Shown in pieces: positions 9,834-17,561 of a stretch of DNA of 64,000 nucleotides. How positions within the stretch are numbered: position 1 is the stretch's first letter; every line of letters starts with the position of its first letter. Under the pieces are notes generated by a model. It worked only from the letters and a program-made list of their open reading frames with translations, was not told where the DNA came from and ran no database searches. This DNA comes from Auraticoccus monumenti (GTDB lineage: Bacteria; Actinomycetota; Actinomycetes; Propionibacteriales; Propionibacteriaceae), in contig NZ_LT629688.1 of assembly GCF_900101785.1 (NCBI RefSeq), positions 806,001 to 870,000 of the forward strand, read 5' to 3'. The position numbers and the translations under genes are program-made.

Positions 9834-11036
9834 TCACCACACTTCTTTCAGGACTCGAAGGATGTTCGTGCCGATCGCCTTGCGGATGTGCTCGTCGGAG
9901 TAGCCGTGCTTGACCAGCCAGCCGACGATGTTGGTGAAGTTCTCGGCCGGGTTCTCCATCCCCGCCACGTGGGAGACGCGGGGGTGGGCCACGTGGCCGT
10001 GGGCGTGGCTGATGGTGAGGTGCCCGGAGAAGGAGTCGTGCAGCCCGACGTGGTCACCGAAGTTGGTGTCGGGACCGAAGGCCACGTGGTCGATGCCGAC
10101 CAGGTCCACGCAGTACTCGAAGTGGTCCATCACCGACTCGATCGAGTGCTCGGGGTGCTCCTCCGACAGCGTGGTGTGGGGGGCCGCCTCGATGCCGATC
10201 ACCCCGCCCCGCTCGGCGCAGGCGATGATCACCTCGTCGGGCTTCATCCGGTTGGTGGGCCAGACGGCGCGGGCCCCGGCGTGGGTGATGAACACCGGCA
10301 CCGAGGAGGCCGCGATGACGTCGAGGCAGGTCCGGTCGGAGGAGTGGGAGATGTCGATCGCCATCCCCAGCTTGTTCATGCGGTCCACCGCGCGGTGCCC
10401 GAAGCGGGTCAGCCCGCCGTCGACCGGCTCCGACAGCCCCGAGCCCAGCTGGTTGGCCATCGAGTAGGCGACACCGATCTGCCGCACCCCGAGCCCGTAC
10501 AGGATGTCGAGACGGTCCAGCTCGTTCTCGATCGACGTCGCCGCCTCCAGCCCGGCCACCAGCGCGATGCGCCCGTCGGCCTTGGCCGCCTCGAGGTCGG
10601 CCACGGTGCGGGCCAGCACGACGTGGTCCTGCTGGGCCACGTCGGCGAAGCGCAGCCCGAGGTCGAAGATCGTGTCGTCCCACTTCCAGCCGTTCTCGCT
10701 GGTGACGCAGTTGGTGCCGTTCATGAAGTTGTCGAAGAAGGCCGACATGCCCGAGCGGGCCAGCCCCTCGAACCCCATGGCGTTGCGACCGGTGGAGTTG
10801 TAGTCGCGCAGCTGGTGCGGGTCGGCGGTCAGGATCTTCGGGTGCTCGTGCAGGGAGATCGCGTGCTCCTCGCGCAGGATGCGGGCGACCCGCGCCTCCT
10901 GCTCCTCGTCCAGACCGAGGGAGTGGGCGGGGACCCGGCCCAGCTCCTGAGCCAGGTCGAAGACGCGGTAGTCGACGTGCGGCTCCAGGTAGTCGAACGA
11001 GTGGTAGCCCTGGTAACGGGCTGCGGGCTTCTGCAT
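9834..11036 (-). CDS. M19 membrane-dipeptidase-family metallohydrolase (paralogue 2)
   Basis: 400 residues from ATG 11036. Colinear with the protein at 1119-2318 and clearly its paralogue: shared SLHEH, GLARSGMSAFFDNFMNG versus GLAHSQLTAVIDNFMAG, DISHSSDRT, ITHAGARAVWPTNRMK and GIDHVAFGPDTNFGDH. As in the other copy, HxH replaces the canonical HxD zinc motif. No export signal. It is the first gene of the operon, immediately ahead of the binding protein. The longer open frame upstream lacks family homology and was not used. Confidence 0.86.
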   Translation of the reverse strand: MQKPAARYQGYHSFDYLEPHVDYRVFDLAQELGRVPAHSLGLDEEQEARVARILREEHAISLHEHPKILTADPHQLRDYNSTGRNAMGFEGLARSGMSAFFDNFMNGTNCVTSENGWKWDDTIFDLGLRFADVAQQDHVVLARTVADLEAAKADGRIALVAGLEAATSIENELDRLDILYGLGVRQIGVAYSMANQLGSGLSEPVDGGLTRFGHRAVDRMNKLGMAIDISHSSDRTCLDVIAASSVPVFITHAGARAVWPTNRMKPDEVIIACAERGGVIGIEAAPHTTLSEEHPEHSIESVMDHFEYCVDLVGIDHVAFGPDTNFGDHVGLHDSFSGHLTISHAHGHVAHPRVSHVAGMENPAENFTNIVGWLVKHGYSDEHIRKAIGTNILRVLKEVW

Positions 11037-11048
11037 GTGGGCTCCAGT

Positions 11049-11064
11049 GGTAGGACCTCTTACC
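11049..11064 (-). promoter_or_regulatory. Candidate GntR operator ahead of the operon
   Basis: GGTAGGACCTCTTACC is an imperfect palindrome (12 of 16 positions symmetric, GGTA...TACC arms) lying 12 bp upstream of the first start codon of the peptide-type operon. A possible -10 box TATGCT on the minus strand is at 11071-11076; its -35 partner is weak. Position and symmetry suit repression by the operon-encoded GntR/UTRA protein. This is inference from the sequence alone. Confidence 0.35.
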
Positions 11065-11180
11065 TCTGCGAGCATAGACAGGTCCGAGGGCGCCTGCACA
11101 GCCTTTGGACGAGGCGTAACACCACCGGAACACCGGGGCGGCACGCGGGGGCAGGAGCCGACCGGTCCACCACGCGTAGG

Positions 11181-11216
11181 ACGACCGCAGCGCCCGGATG
11201 GGCCGGGCGCGGTCGT
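11181..11216 (-). terminator. Hairpin, possible terminator after the PhyH gene
   Basis: ACGACC pairs with GGTCGT and, inside it, GCGCCCGG pairs with CCGGGCGC around a short ATGGG-type loop. There is no T-tract, which is common in high-GC actinobacteria. It lies about 340 bp past the PhyH-family stop, so it may instead insulate the downstream operon promoter. Confidence 0.35.
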
Positions 11217-11556
11217 CAGCGCCGTCCCCGGGAGGCGGAGGTCTCCCGGAGGCGCGTCATGGCGGGGGTGGGGCCGGCCAGGACGCCCTGGGCCGACCGA
11301 CGGTCGAGAGGGACGGGGCACCACCCAGCTGGCCCCTCCTGGTGGGGGCGGCTCGTCGCCGCGCCCGGAGCGACGACCCGGGCGGTGGTCACCTGGTCCC
11401 GGAGTCAGCTGGTCACGGGGAAGCGGGCACCGAGGGACCACCGCAGGTCAGCACGGGAGCACACCAGCAGGCACCGCGGACCCGACGACCTCGGTCCTGC
11501 CGTGCGTCGTCGAGCCTCTGGTTGCGCCGGCCCGCGGGCGGCGTCGGGAGCGACCC

Positions 11557-12381
11557 TCAGGCCTCGCCCATCACCAGGCCCTCGATCTGGTGCTTCTGCA
11601 CGATCGGGGTCAGCTCGTCGACCACCGGGCAGGACAGGTGGGCCCGGACGACGTCGGGCAGGGACTCCCAGTAGGCCCGGGTGACCTGGGGCTCGTGGTG
11701 GGCGTCGTTGCCGGCGCCGGGGGCGTCCACCCCGATCACCACGACCGGGCGGGACCTCGCGGAGTCGTTGCGGGTGCCCCGGTGGACGGTCAGCGCGGAG
11801 CGGGCGGAGATGTCGCCACGCATCGGGTAGCGGCGCTCGGCCACCGCCTCGAAGGTCGGCCACTCGGACTTGTCGGGGAACATCTGGTGCTTCCAGTCCG
11901 CGCCGGACAGGAACTGCGTACCGGGCGCGATCTCGAACGGGCCCATGTCGGGCTCGGTGTCGACGCAGGTCAGGTTGAACGCCAGGGACGTGAGCCGGCC
12001 CTCGACGTGGGTCTCCGGCGGGCTGGGGAAGTCGCGGTGCCAGGGCTGGTTCATCGCGCCCTCGAAGGGGATGTCGAAACCCACCTCGATGATCTGGTAG
12101 TCCGGACCCAGGACCGTCTCGCAGACCGAGGTGAACCACGGGTGCGAGGCGATGTCGGCGAACCCGCGCAGCGCCTCCGGGTGGCACTCGACGTACCAGC
12201 GCTTCGGGCCGCGGCCGACCGCGCCGCCCTCCCGCTGACGGGCCGAGGCGAACTCGCGCTCGACGTCCTCGCGCAGCTCGTCGGCCCAGGCCGTCTCGAA
12301 CGCGCCCTTGCAGGCCGTCAGCCCGGGGCCGTGCAGGGCCTCGCGGATGGCCGCGGTGTCAGGCTCGGTGGTGGTCGTCAC
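11557..12381 (-). CDS. Phytanoyl-CoA dioxygenase (PhyH) family protein
   Basis: 274 residues. Fe(II)/2-oxoglutarate dioxygenase fold: metal motif HRD in QPWHRDFPS (about residue 115), distal His in ALTVHRGTRND and the Arg that binds 2-oxoglutarate a few residues later (NDSARSRPV). The family hydroxylates very diverse small molecules, including ectoine and phosphonates, so the substrate cannot be named. ATG at 12381. It is flanked by longer spacers on both sides and appears monocistronic. Confidence 0.85.
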   Translation of the reverse strand: MTTTTEPDTAAIREALHGPGLTACKGAFETAWADELREDVEREFASARQREGGAVGRGPKRWYVECHPEALRGFADIASHPWFTSVCETVLGPDYQIIEVGFDIPFEGAMNQPWHRDFPSPPETHVEGRLTSLAFNLTCVDTEPDMGPFEIAPGTQFLSGADWKHQMFPDKSEWPTFEAVAERRYPMRGDISARSALTVHRGTRNDSARSRPVVVIGVDAPGAGNDAHHEPQVTRAYWESLPDVVRAHLSCPVVDELTPIVQKHQIEGLVMGEA

Positions 12382-12478
12382 GTGCGCCTCCAGGTCTCGT
12401 CGGTGAGCACCTCCACGCTACGCCCCGCGGTCGGACGCACGAGGACCCGGCCAGATCGCTCCGGACGGGCCCTGGTGC

Positions 12479-12500
12479 GCCGGGCGTCGTGCTGCCCGGC
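12479..12500 (-). terminator. Hairpin downstream of HU
   Basis: GCCGGGC and GCCCGGC pair around an 8-nt loop, 14 bp past the HU stop on the minus strand. No U-tract. It is the likely end of the cyd-HU transcript. Confidence 0.45.
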
Positions 12501-12514
12501 TCTGCTGGCTGGTG

Positions 12515-12790
12515 TCAGCCGGCGATCGTCTTCTTCAGCTGGGTGCCGGCCTTGAAGGCGGGGACCTTCGTCGCGGCGATCTCGATCTCCTCGCCGGTCT
12601 GCGGGTTGCGGCCGGTGCGGGCCGCGCGGTCGCGCACCTCGAAGGTGCCGAAGCCGGGCAGGGACACCTTCTCGCCCTTGGCCAGCTCGGAGGTGATGGC
12701 GTCGAGGGCAGCGGAGACGGCCTTGTCGGCGTCACCCTGCGACATGCCGGTGCTCTGCGCCACCGCGGCGACGATGTTCTTCTTGCTCAT
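12515..12790 (-). CDS. hup: HU family nucleoid-associated DNA-binding protein
   Basis: 91 residues, the length of a simple bacterial HU. The DNA-binding arm is intact (PGFGTFEVRDRAARTGRNPQTG) and the N-terminal dimerisation helices are present. It lacks the long Lys/Ala-rich tail of mycobacterial and streptomycete HupB. AAGGA lies six bases before the ATG. It starts only 15 bp after the CydDC stop on the same strand, so it could be co-transcribed with the cytochrome bd genes, although HU normally has its own promoter. Confidence 0.93.
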   Translation of the reverse strand: MSKKNIVAAVAQSTGMSQGDADKAVSAALDAITSELAKGEKVSLPGFGTFEVRDRAARTGRNPQTGEEIEIAATKVPAFKAGTQLKKTIAG

Positions 12791-12805
12791 GGGGGTTCCT
12801 TACTC

Positions 12806-15800
12806 CTAGGAGGTGCCGACACTCGTCCACGACGACCCCACCGGGACCGCGGTCACGACCTGGACGGTGTCCCCCCAGGCCTCGAGGAAGACCTCGGGCT
12901 GGTGACTCACCGCCACGACCGGTGCCTGCGACCAGATGGCGTCGACGTCGCACAGCAGAGCCCTGGCCGTGTCGGCGTCCAGGTGTTCTGTGGGCTCATC
13001 GAGGATCACCGTAGCGGGCCGGGCGAGCAAAAGCCGCGCCAGGGCCACCCGGCGCGCCTCGCCGCCGGAGATCCGGGCCCCGTGCTCCCCCACCATCCGA
13101 GCGGGATCCAGGTCCAGCCCGACGGCCGCCAGCACCTGCCGGACCTCCTCCGCCGAGGCGTCCGGACGGCCGAGACGGACGTTCTCCGCGACGGTGGTGT
13201 CGAACAGGTGGGCGTCCTGGGTGAGGCAGCCCACCGGGCCACCCACGGCCAGCTCGCCGCCCAACGGTGCCAGCCGCCCCAGCAGCGTCGCCACTAGCGT
13301 GGACTTGCCCACCCCGCTCGGACCCACCACCACGATCCGGGCGCCCGGGGCGACGTCCAGGTCGAGCGGGTCGAGCAGGGGACGGTCGCGACCCACCAGC
13401 AGCCGCTCCAGCCGCAGCCCCGGACGTCCCAGCGCCGGCACCTCCGGCACCCGCAGCGGTGGCGTGGCGGCCACCTCGTCCACCCGGGCCAGGGCCGCAC
13501 GCACCCGCATCCGGGTCTGCAGCGTGTCCGACAGCGGCAGCAGCAGCTCGTGCAGGGCCAGCGGGGTCAGGGCCAGCACGGCGAGCACGATCGGGGCCAG
13601 CTCACCGGCCGCGACCGCCCGGGCGCCGACCACCAGCAGGGCCACCTCGGTGACGCCCAGGGTGGCGAAGGCGGCCAGCTGGCCCAGCCCGCGCGCACGG
13701 GCCGCCCGCTCCTCGGTGCGGCGGACGGCCGCGTCCCGCGACCGCACCTCGGCCAGCGGCTCGCGCTCGTGGCGGGTGGTGTGCAGCAGCGCCGCGTGGC
13801 GGTGGACCAGCAGCACCTGCTCGGCCAGCCACCCCCGCAACCGGGCCACCCGGGCGTCGTCGCGGGCCGAGACCCGGGCCGCCAGCACCGGCCAGACCAG
13901 ACCCGCCAGCAGCAGGTGCACCGCCAGCACCGCACCGGCGGCCGGGACCAGCAGCCCGAACCCGACCACGGCCAGCCCACCCACCGTCCAGGCGGCCAGC
14001 AGCGGGAGCCGGACCCGGACCACGCGGTCCTGCGCGGACTCGGTGTCCAGCACCAGCCGGGAGACGAGGTCACCGAGACGCCGGCCCAGCAGGTCCGAGC
14101 CGGCCAGCCCGGTGTAGCTGCGGAGCCGGGCCGCCGCCTGGTGGCGCAGGCCGAGGCGGTGCGAGGCGAGCCGGTCCAGGTAGCGCAGCACGCCGCGGCT
14201 GAGACCGAAGAACCGGACGCCGGTGACGGCCACCATCAGGTAGAGGACGGGGGGCTGCTCGGAGGCCCGCGCCAGAAGCCACGCGGAGGTCGCCATCAGC
14301 GCTACTCCGGCGGTGGCGGCACCGACGGCGAGCGCGGTGGCTCCGGCGGTCAGTCGCTTCGTGGGCAGGTGCGGTACCGGGGGTGCTCCAGGGACGGTGT
14401 CCCGCCCGGTCGAGCCTCCTCCTCGTTCCTCGGAGGAGTTCTCCCAACGCCCGCCACTCCCCGACACCGTCCCTGGAGCACCCCCTTCGGGTACGGGCTG
14501 GAACGCGCCTGGGCCGGTGGTGACGCGGGGCTCGCCGTCGGCGCCGCCACCGTCGGCGGGGCTCGTGGCGAGGGCTGTCGCGCGGTCGGGGGTGGTGGCG
14601 GCGGGATCGGTGAGCGTGAGTGAGGAGCGGGAGGTGGCGGGTGCAGCCGGGACGGTGGTCGCGGTGCCCAGGGTGGCGGCAGCACCTGCAGTGCCGACCG
14701 TGGTGCTGGCGCGAGCGTCCGGGACGGTCACATCGGCGTAGGCGTCGGCGTCCGGGGTGGCGGCAGGGTCGGGGACGGGAGCTCCGGCGTTGGCGTCCGG
14801 GGTGGTGGCGGTACCGGGGACCGGGGGCGTGGTCGGGGTGTCCGCGCTGTCGGTGGTGCTGGGGGTGGAGGGGTGGGTGAGGTGGAGGACGCGGTCGGCG
14901 GCGGCGAGGACGGGGATGCGGTGGGAGACGACGAGGACGGCGACGCCGAGGGATCGGAGGGAGCGCACGACCCCGGCCTCGGTGTCGACGTCGAGACCGG
15001 CGGTGGGCTCGTCGAGCAGGAGCAGGCGGGCGCCGCCGCAGTCGATGGCCAGCAGCGCCCGGGCGAGGGCGACGCGGCGGCGCTCGCCGGCGGACAGGCC
15101 GGTGCCGTCGGGGGCGACGACGGCGTCCACGGGCAGGTCGGTGGCGTCGGCCAGGTCGAGGGCGCGGCGGACCCGGCCGACCGGGGCACCGGGGGCTCCC
15201 ATGGCCACGTTCTCCCCCACGGTGGACGGCCAGAGGTCGGCGTCCTGGCCGACCCAGGCCACCAGCCGGCGCCAGCGGTCCCGGTCCAGCGCGGTCAGGT
15301 CGACGCCGTCCAGGGCGATCCGTCCGGCCGTCGGCGCCAGGTGACCCAGCAGGGCCGTCATCAGGGTGGACTTGCCCACCCCGCTGGGTCCGGCCACGGC
15401 GACGACCTCGCCGGGGCGCAGCACGAGGTCCAGGCCCTCGACCACGGTGCGGTCCCCGCGTGCCAGCGAGACCCCCTCCACCGACAGCACCTCGAACCGG
15501 TCGGCGCCGGCCACGTCCGGCCACGCCGGCCGGGAACCGGCGACCTCCTCGGGGGCACCCTGCTCCGGGTCGCCGTCCAGGAGGGAGAACGCCTGCTCCG
15601 CGGCGGCCATGCCGTCCACGGCGTCGTGGTAGCGGCTGCCCACCTGCCGGAGCGGGAGGTACACCTCCGGCGCCAGCACCAGGACCATCAGCCCGAGCAC
15701 CAGCGGCATCTCACCGTCCACCACCCGCAGGCCGATGCCCACCGCCACCAGGGCCACCGAGAGGGTGGCCAGCAGCTCCAGCACCAGGGCGGAGAGGAAG

Positions 15801-16516
15801 GCCACCCGCAGCGTCTGCAGGGTGGCGGCCTCGTGCCGGGCCTCCACCCGGCGCAGCCCCTCCACCTGCGCCCGGGCCCGTCCCAGCACCTGGAGCGTGG
15901 GCAGACCGGCCACGAGGTCGGCGAAGTGGTGGCCCAGCCGCGCCTGCGCACGCCAGCCGGCGTCCAGGCGGTCGCGGGTGACCAGGCCGACCAGCACCAT
16001 GAACACCGGGATCAGCGGCAGCGTCAGCACCACCACGACCAGCGAGGTCGGGTCGGCCCATCCGATGGCCAGACCCACCATCACCGGCACCACCACCGCC
16101 AGCACCAGCTGCGGCAGGTAGCCGGCGAACCAGCCGTCCAGGGCGTCCACGCCGCGGGTCACCAGGGTGTTGAAGGCGCCGCCGGAGGTCGAGGTGTCGA
16201 AGGGGCGGTCCAGCCGGGCGCGGACCAGCTCGGCCCGCAGCTGGGACTTCACCCGGGCCGAGGCCCGGGACGCGGCCCACTGCTGGACGGCGGCCAGCGC
16301 GCCGCGCACGACGAAGGAGAGCCCGAGCAGGGCCAGCCCGCGGGTGTGGTCGGTCAGCGGGCCGCCGCCCACCAGGTCGGCCACCACCTGGGCCAGCAGC
16401 CAGGCCTGCACGATGACGGTGCCAGCCTGCAGCACGCCCACCCCCACCAGCGCAGCGATGGCGCCGCGGGTGTCGCGGCTGCGGCGCAGCAGCCGGGGGT
16501 CGACCGGTCCGGCCAC
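12806..16516 (-). CDS. cydDC: Fused thiol-reductant ABC exporter CydDC
   Basis: 1236 residues. CydD half at 1-545 (six helices; Walker A GPSGVGKSTLMTAL near 372; signature LSAGERRRVALAR), a Pro/Thr/Ala-rich linker at about 546-718, and CydC half at 719-1236 (Walker A GPSGVGKSTLVATL near 1065; signature ISGGEARRVALAR). CydDC exports cysteine/glutathione and is needed for assembly of bd oxidase haem. Fusion of the two subunits is common in actinobacteria, but the roughly 170-residue linker is long and contains a DNA palindrome (14381-14483). GTG start three bases after the cydB stop. Confidence 0.93.
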   Translation of the reverse strand: MAGPVDPRLLRRSRDTRGAIAALVGVGVLQAGTVIVQAWLLAQVVADLVGGGPLTDHTRGLALLGLSFVVRGALAAVQQWAASRASARVKSQLRAELVRARLDRPFDTSTSGGAFNTLVTRGVDALDGWFAGYLPQLVLAVVVPVMVGLAIGWADPTSLVVVVLTLPLIPVFMVLVGLVTRDRLDAGWRAQARLGHHFADLVAGLPTLQVLGRARAQVEGLRRVEARHEAATLQTLRVAFLSALVLELLATLSVALVAVGIGLRVVDGEMPLVLGLMVLVLAPEVYLPLRQVGSRYHDAVDGMAAAEQAFSLLDGDPEQGAPEEVAGSRPAWPDVAGADRFEVLSVEGVSLARGDRTVVEGLDLVLRPGEVVAVAGPSGVGKSTLMTALLGHLAPTAGRIALDGVDLTALDRDRWRRLVAWVGQDADLWPSTVGENVAMGAPGAPVGRVRRALDLADATDLPVDAVVAPDGTGLSAGERRRVALARALLAIDCGGARLLLLDEPTAGLDVDTEAGVVRSLRSLGVAVLVVSHRIPVLAAADRVLHLTHPSTPSTTDSADTPTTPPVPGTATTPDANAGAPVPDPAATPDADAYADVTVPDARASTTVGTAGAAATLGTATTVPAAPATSRSSLTLTDPAATTPDRATALATSPADGGGADGEPRVTTGPGAFQPVPEGGAPGTVSGSGGRWENSSEERGGGSTGRDTVPGAPPVPHLPTKRLTAGATALAVGAATAGVALMATSAWLLARASEQPPVLYLMVAVTGVRFFGLSRGVLRYLDRLASHRLGLRHQAAARLRSYTGLAGSDLLGRRLGDLVSRLVLDTESAQDRVVRVRLPLLAAWTVGGLAVVGFGLLVPAAGAVLAVHLLLAGLVWPVLAARVSARDDARVARLRGWLAEQVLLVHRHAALLHTTRHEREPLAEVRSRDAAVRRTEERAARARGLGQLAAFATLGVTEVALLVVGARAVAAGELAPIVLAVLALTPLALHELLLPLSDTLQTRMRVRAALARVDEVAATPPLRVPEVPALGRPGLRLERLLVGRDRPLLDPLDLDVAPGARIVVVGPSGVGKSTLVATLLGRLAPLGGELAVGGPVGCLTQDAHLFDTTVAENVRLGRPDASAEEVRQVLAAVGLDLDPARMVGEHGARISGGEARRVALARLLLARPATVILDEPTEHLDADTARALLCDVDAIWSQAPVVAVSHQPEVFLEAWGDTVQVVTAVPVGSSWTSVGTS
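14381..14483. repeat. Inverted repeat inside the CydDC linker coding sequence
   Basis: A perfect 21-bp arm at 14381-14401 (beginning GGGTGCTCCAGGGACGG) is repeated inverted at 14463-14483. The 61-bp interior has a nested CTCCT...AGGAG hairpin around 14417-14440. Arms continue imperfectly outwards through GTACC...GGTAC-like bases. The element encodes part of the low-complexity linker, so it is tolerated within the reading frame and resembles a palindromic (REP-like) insertion. Confidence 0.75.
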
Positions 16517-16519
16517 GGC

Positions 16520-17548
16520 TCAGGCCCCCCGGCCGGCGGCGACCAGCTCGTCGTCGGGCATGTGGTGGGTCCCCAGCCGCTTGCGGAACACCCAGTACGT
16601 CCAGGCCTGGTAGCCGATGATCACCGGCAGCGCGACGACCGAGACCACGGTCATGATCGTCAGCGTGTACGGCGTGGAGGAGGCGTCGGCGATGGTCAGG
16701 TTCCACGCCGGGTCCAGCGAGGACACCACCACGTTCGGGAACAGCGTGACGTAGAGGGTCCCCACCAGCGCGGCGACGGCCACCGACGTCCCGGTGAAGG
16801 CCCAGCCCTCGCGTCCCAGCCAGGCCGCCAGCAGACCCAGGGACAGCGCGGCCACGGAGAGACCCCCCGTCACCAGGGTCAGCACGGTGTCGGAGTGGGC
16901 CATCGACGTCCACAGCACCAGCGCGGTCAGCGACGTCCCGGCCACGGCGCCGAGCCGCAGCGCCAGCGCACGGGCCCGGTGCCGCAGCGGCCCCACCGTC
17001 TTGAGCGCGGTGAACAGCGCGCCGTGGGTGAGGAACAGCGTGCTCGTCACCAGCCCGCCGAGCAGCGCGTAGGGGGTGAACAGCTCGGCCAGCCCGCCGA
17101 CGTAGACCGCGTCGGCGTCGATCGGGATGCCGCCGACCAGCCCGGCCAGCAGCACGCCCCACACCACCGCGGGGACCACCGAGCCGGCGGCGATCGCCCA
17201 CTCCCAGCGGCGCTGCCAGGCGAGGTCGGGACGCTTGTGCCGGAACTCGAAGCCGACGTTGCGCACGATCAGGGCGACCAGGACCAGCAGCAGCGGCAGG
17301 TAGTAGGCGGAGAACGTGGTGGCGTACCACTCCGGGAAGGCGGCGAACATCGCCCCGGCAGCCGTGATCAGCCAGACCTCGTTGCCGTCGAAGACCGGTC
17401 CGACGGTGTTGATCATGACGCGCCGTTCCCGGCGGTCCCTGGGGAGGGTGTGCAGCAGCATGCCCACCCCGAAGTCGAACCCCTCCAGCACGAGGTAGCC
17501 GACCCAGAGCACGGCGACCAGGCCGAACCAGATGACGGGGAGATCCAT
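16520..17548 (-). CDS. cydB: Cytochrome bd ubiquinol/menaquinol oxidase subunit II
   Basis: 342 residues with eight or nine membrane helices. The N-terminus has the usual CydB pattern (WFGLVAVLWVGYLVLEGFDFGVGML, with the GFDFG motif), and GPVFDGNEVWLITAAGAMFAAFP is the diagnostic CydB block. Starts 13 bp after the cydA stop. It forms the structural half of the bd oxidase complex in the cytoplasmic membrane. Confidence 0.97.
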   Translation of the reverse strand: MDLPVIWFGLVAVLWVGYLVLEGFDFGVGMLLHTLPRDRRERRVMINTVGPVFDGNEVWLITAAGAMFAAFPEWYATTFSAYYLPLLLVLVALIVRNVGFEFRHKRPDLAWQRRWEWAIAAGSVVPAVVWGVLLAGLVGGIPIDADAVYVGGLAELFTPYALLGGLVTSTLFLTHGALFTALKTVGPLRHRARALALRLGAVAGTSLTALVLWTSMAHSDTVLTLVTGGLSVAALSLGLLAAWLGREGWAFTGTSVAVAALVGTLYVTLFPNVVVSSLDPAWNLTIADASSTPYTLTIMTVVSVVALPVIIGYQAWTYWVFRKRLGTHHMPDDELVAAGRGA

Positions 17549-17561
17549 GATCAGCTCCAGC

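Larger units (their letters stand above)
11037..11556. other. 520-bp spacer between phyH-type gene and peptide-type operon
   Basis: No convincing gene on either strand. It holds the candidate promoter/operator of the operon near its left end and a strong hairpin at 11181-11216. The remainder is GC-rich with no repeats that stand out. Confidence 0.5.

Noticed and set aside
11198-11674. Short plus-strand frames in the spacer upstream of the peptide-type operon
   Set aside because: Arg/Ala/Pro-rich with no ribosome site and overlapping the PhyH gene antisense.
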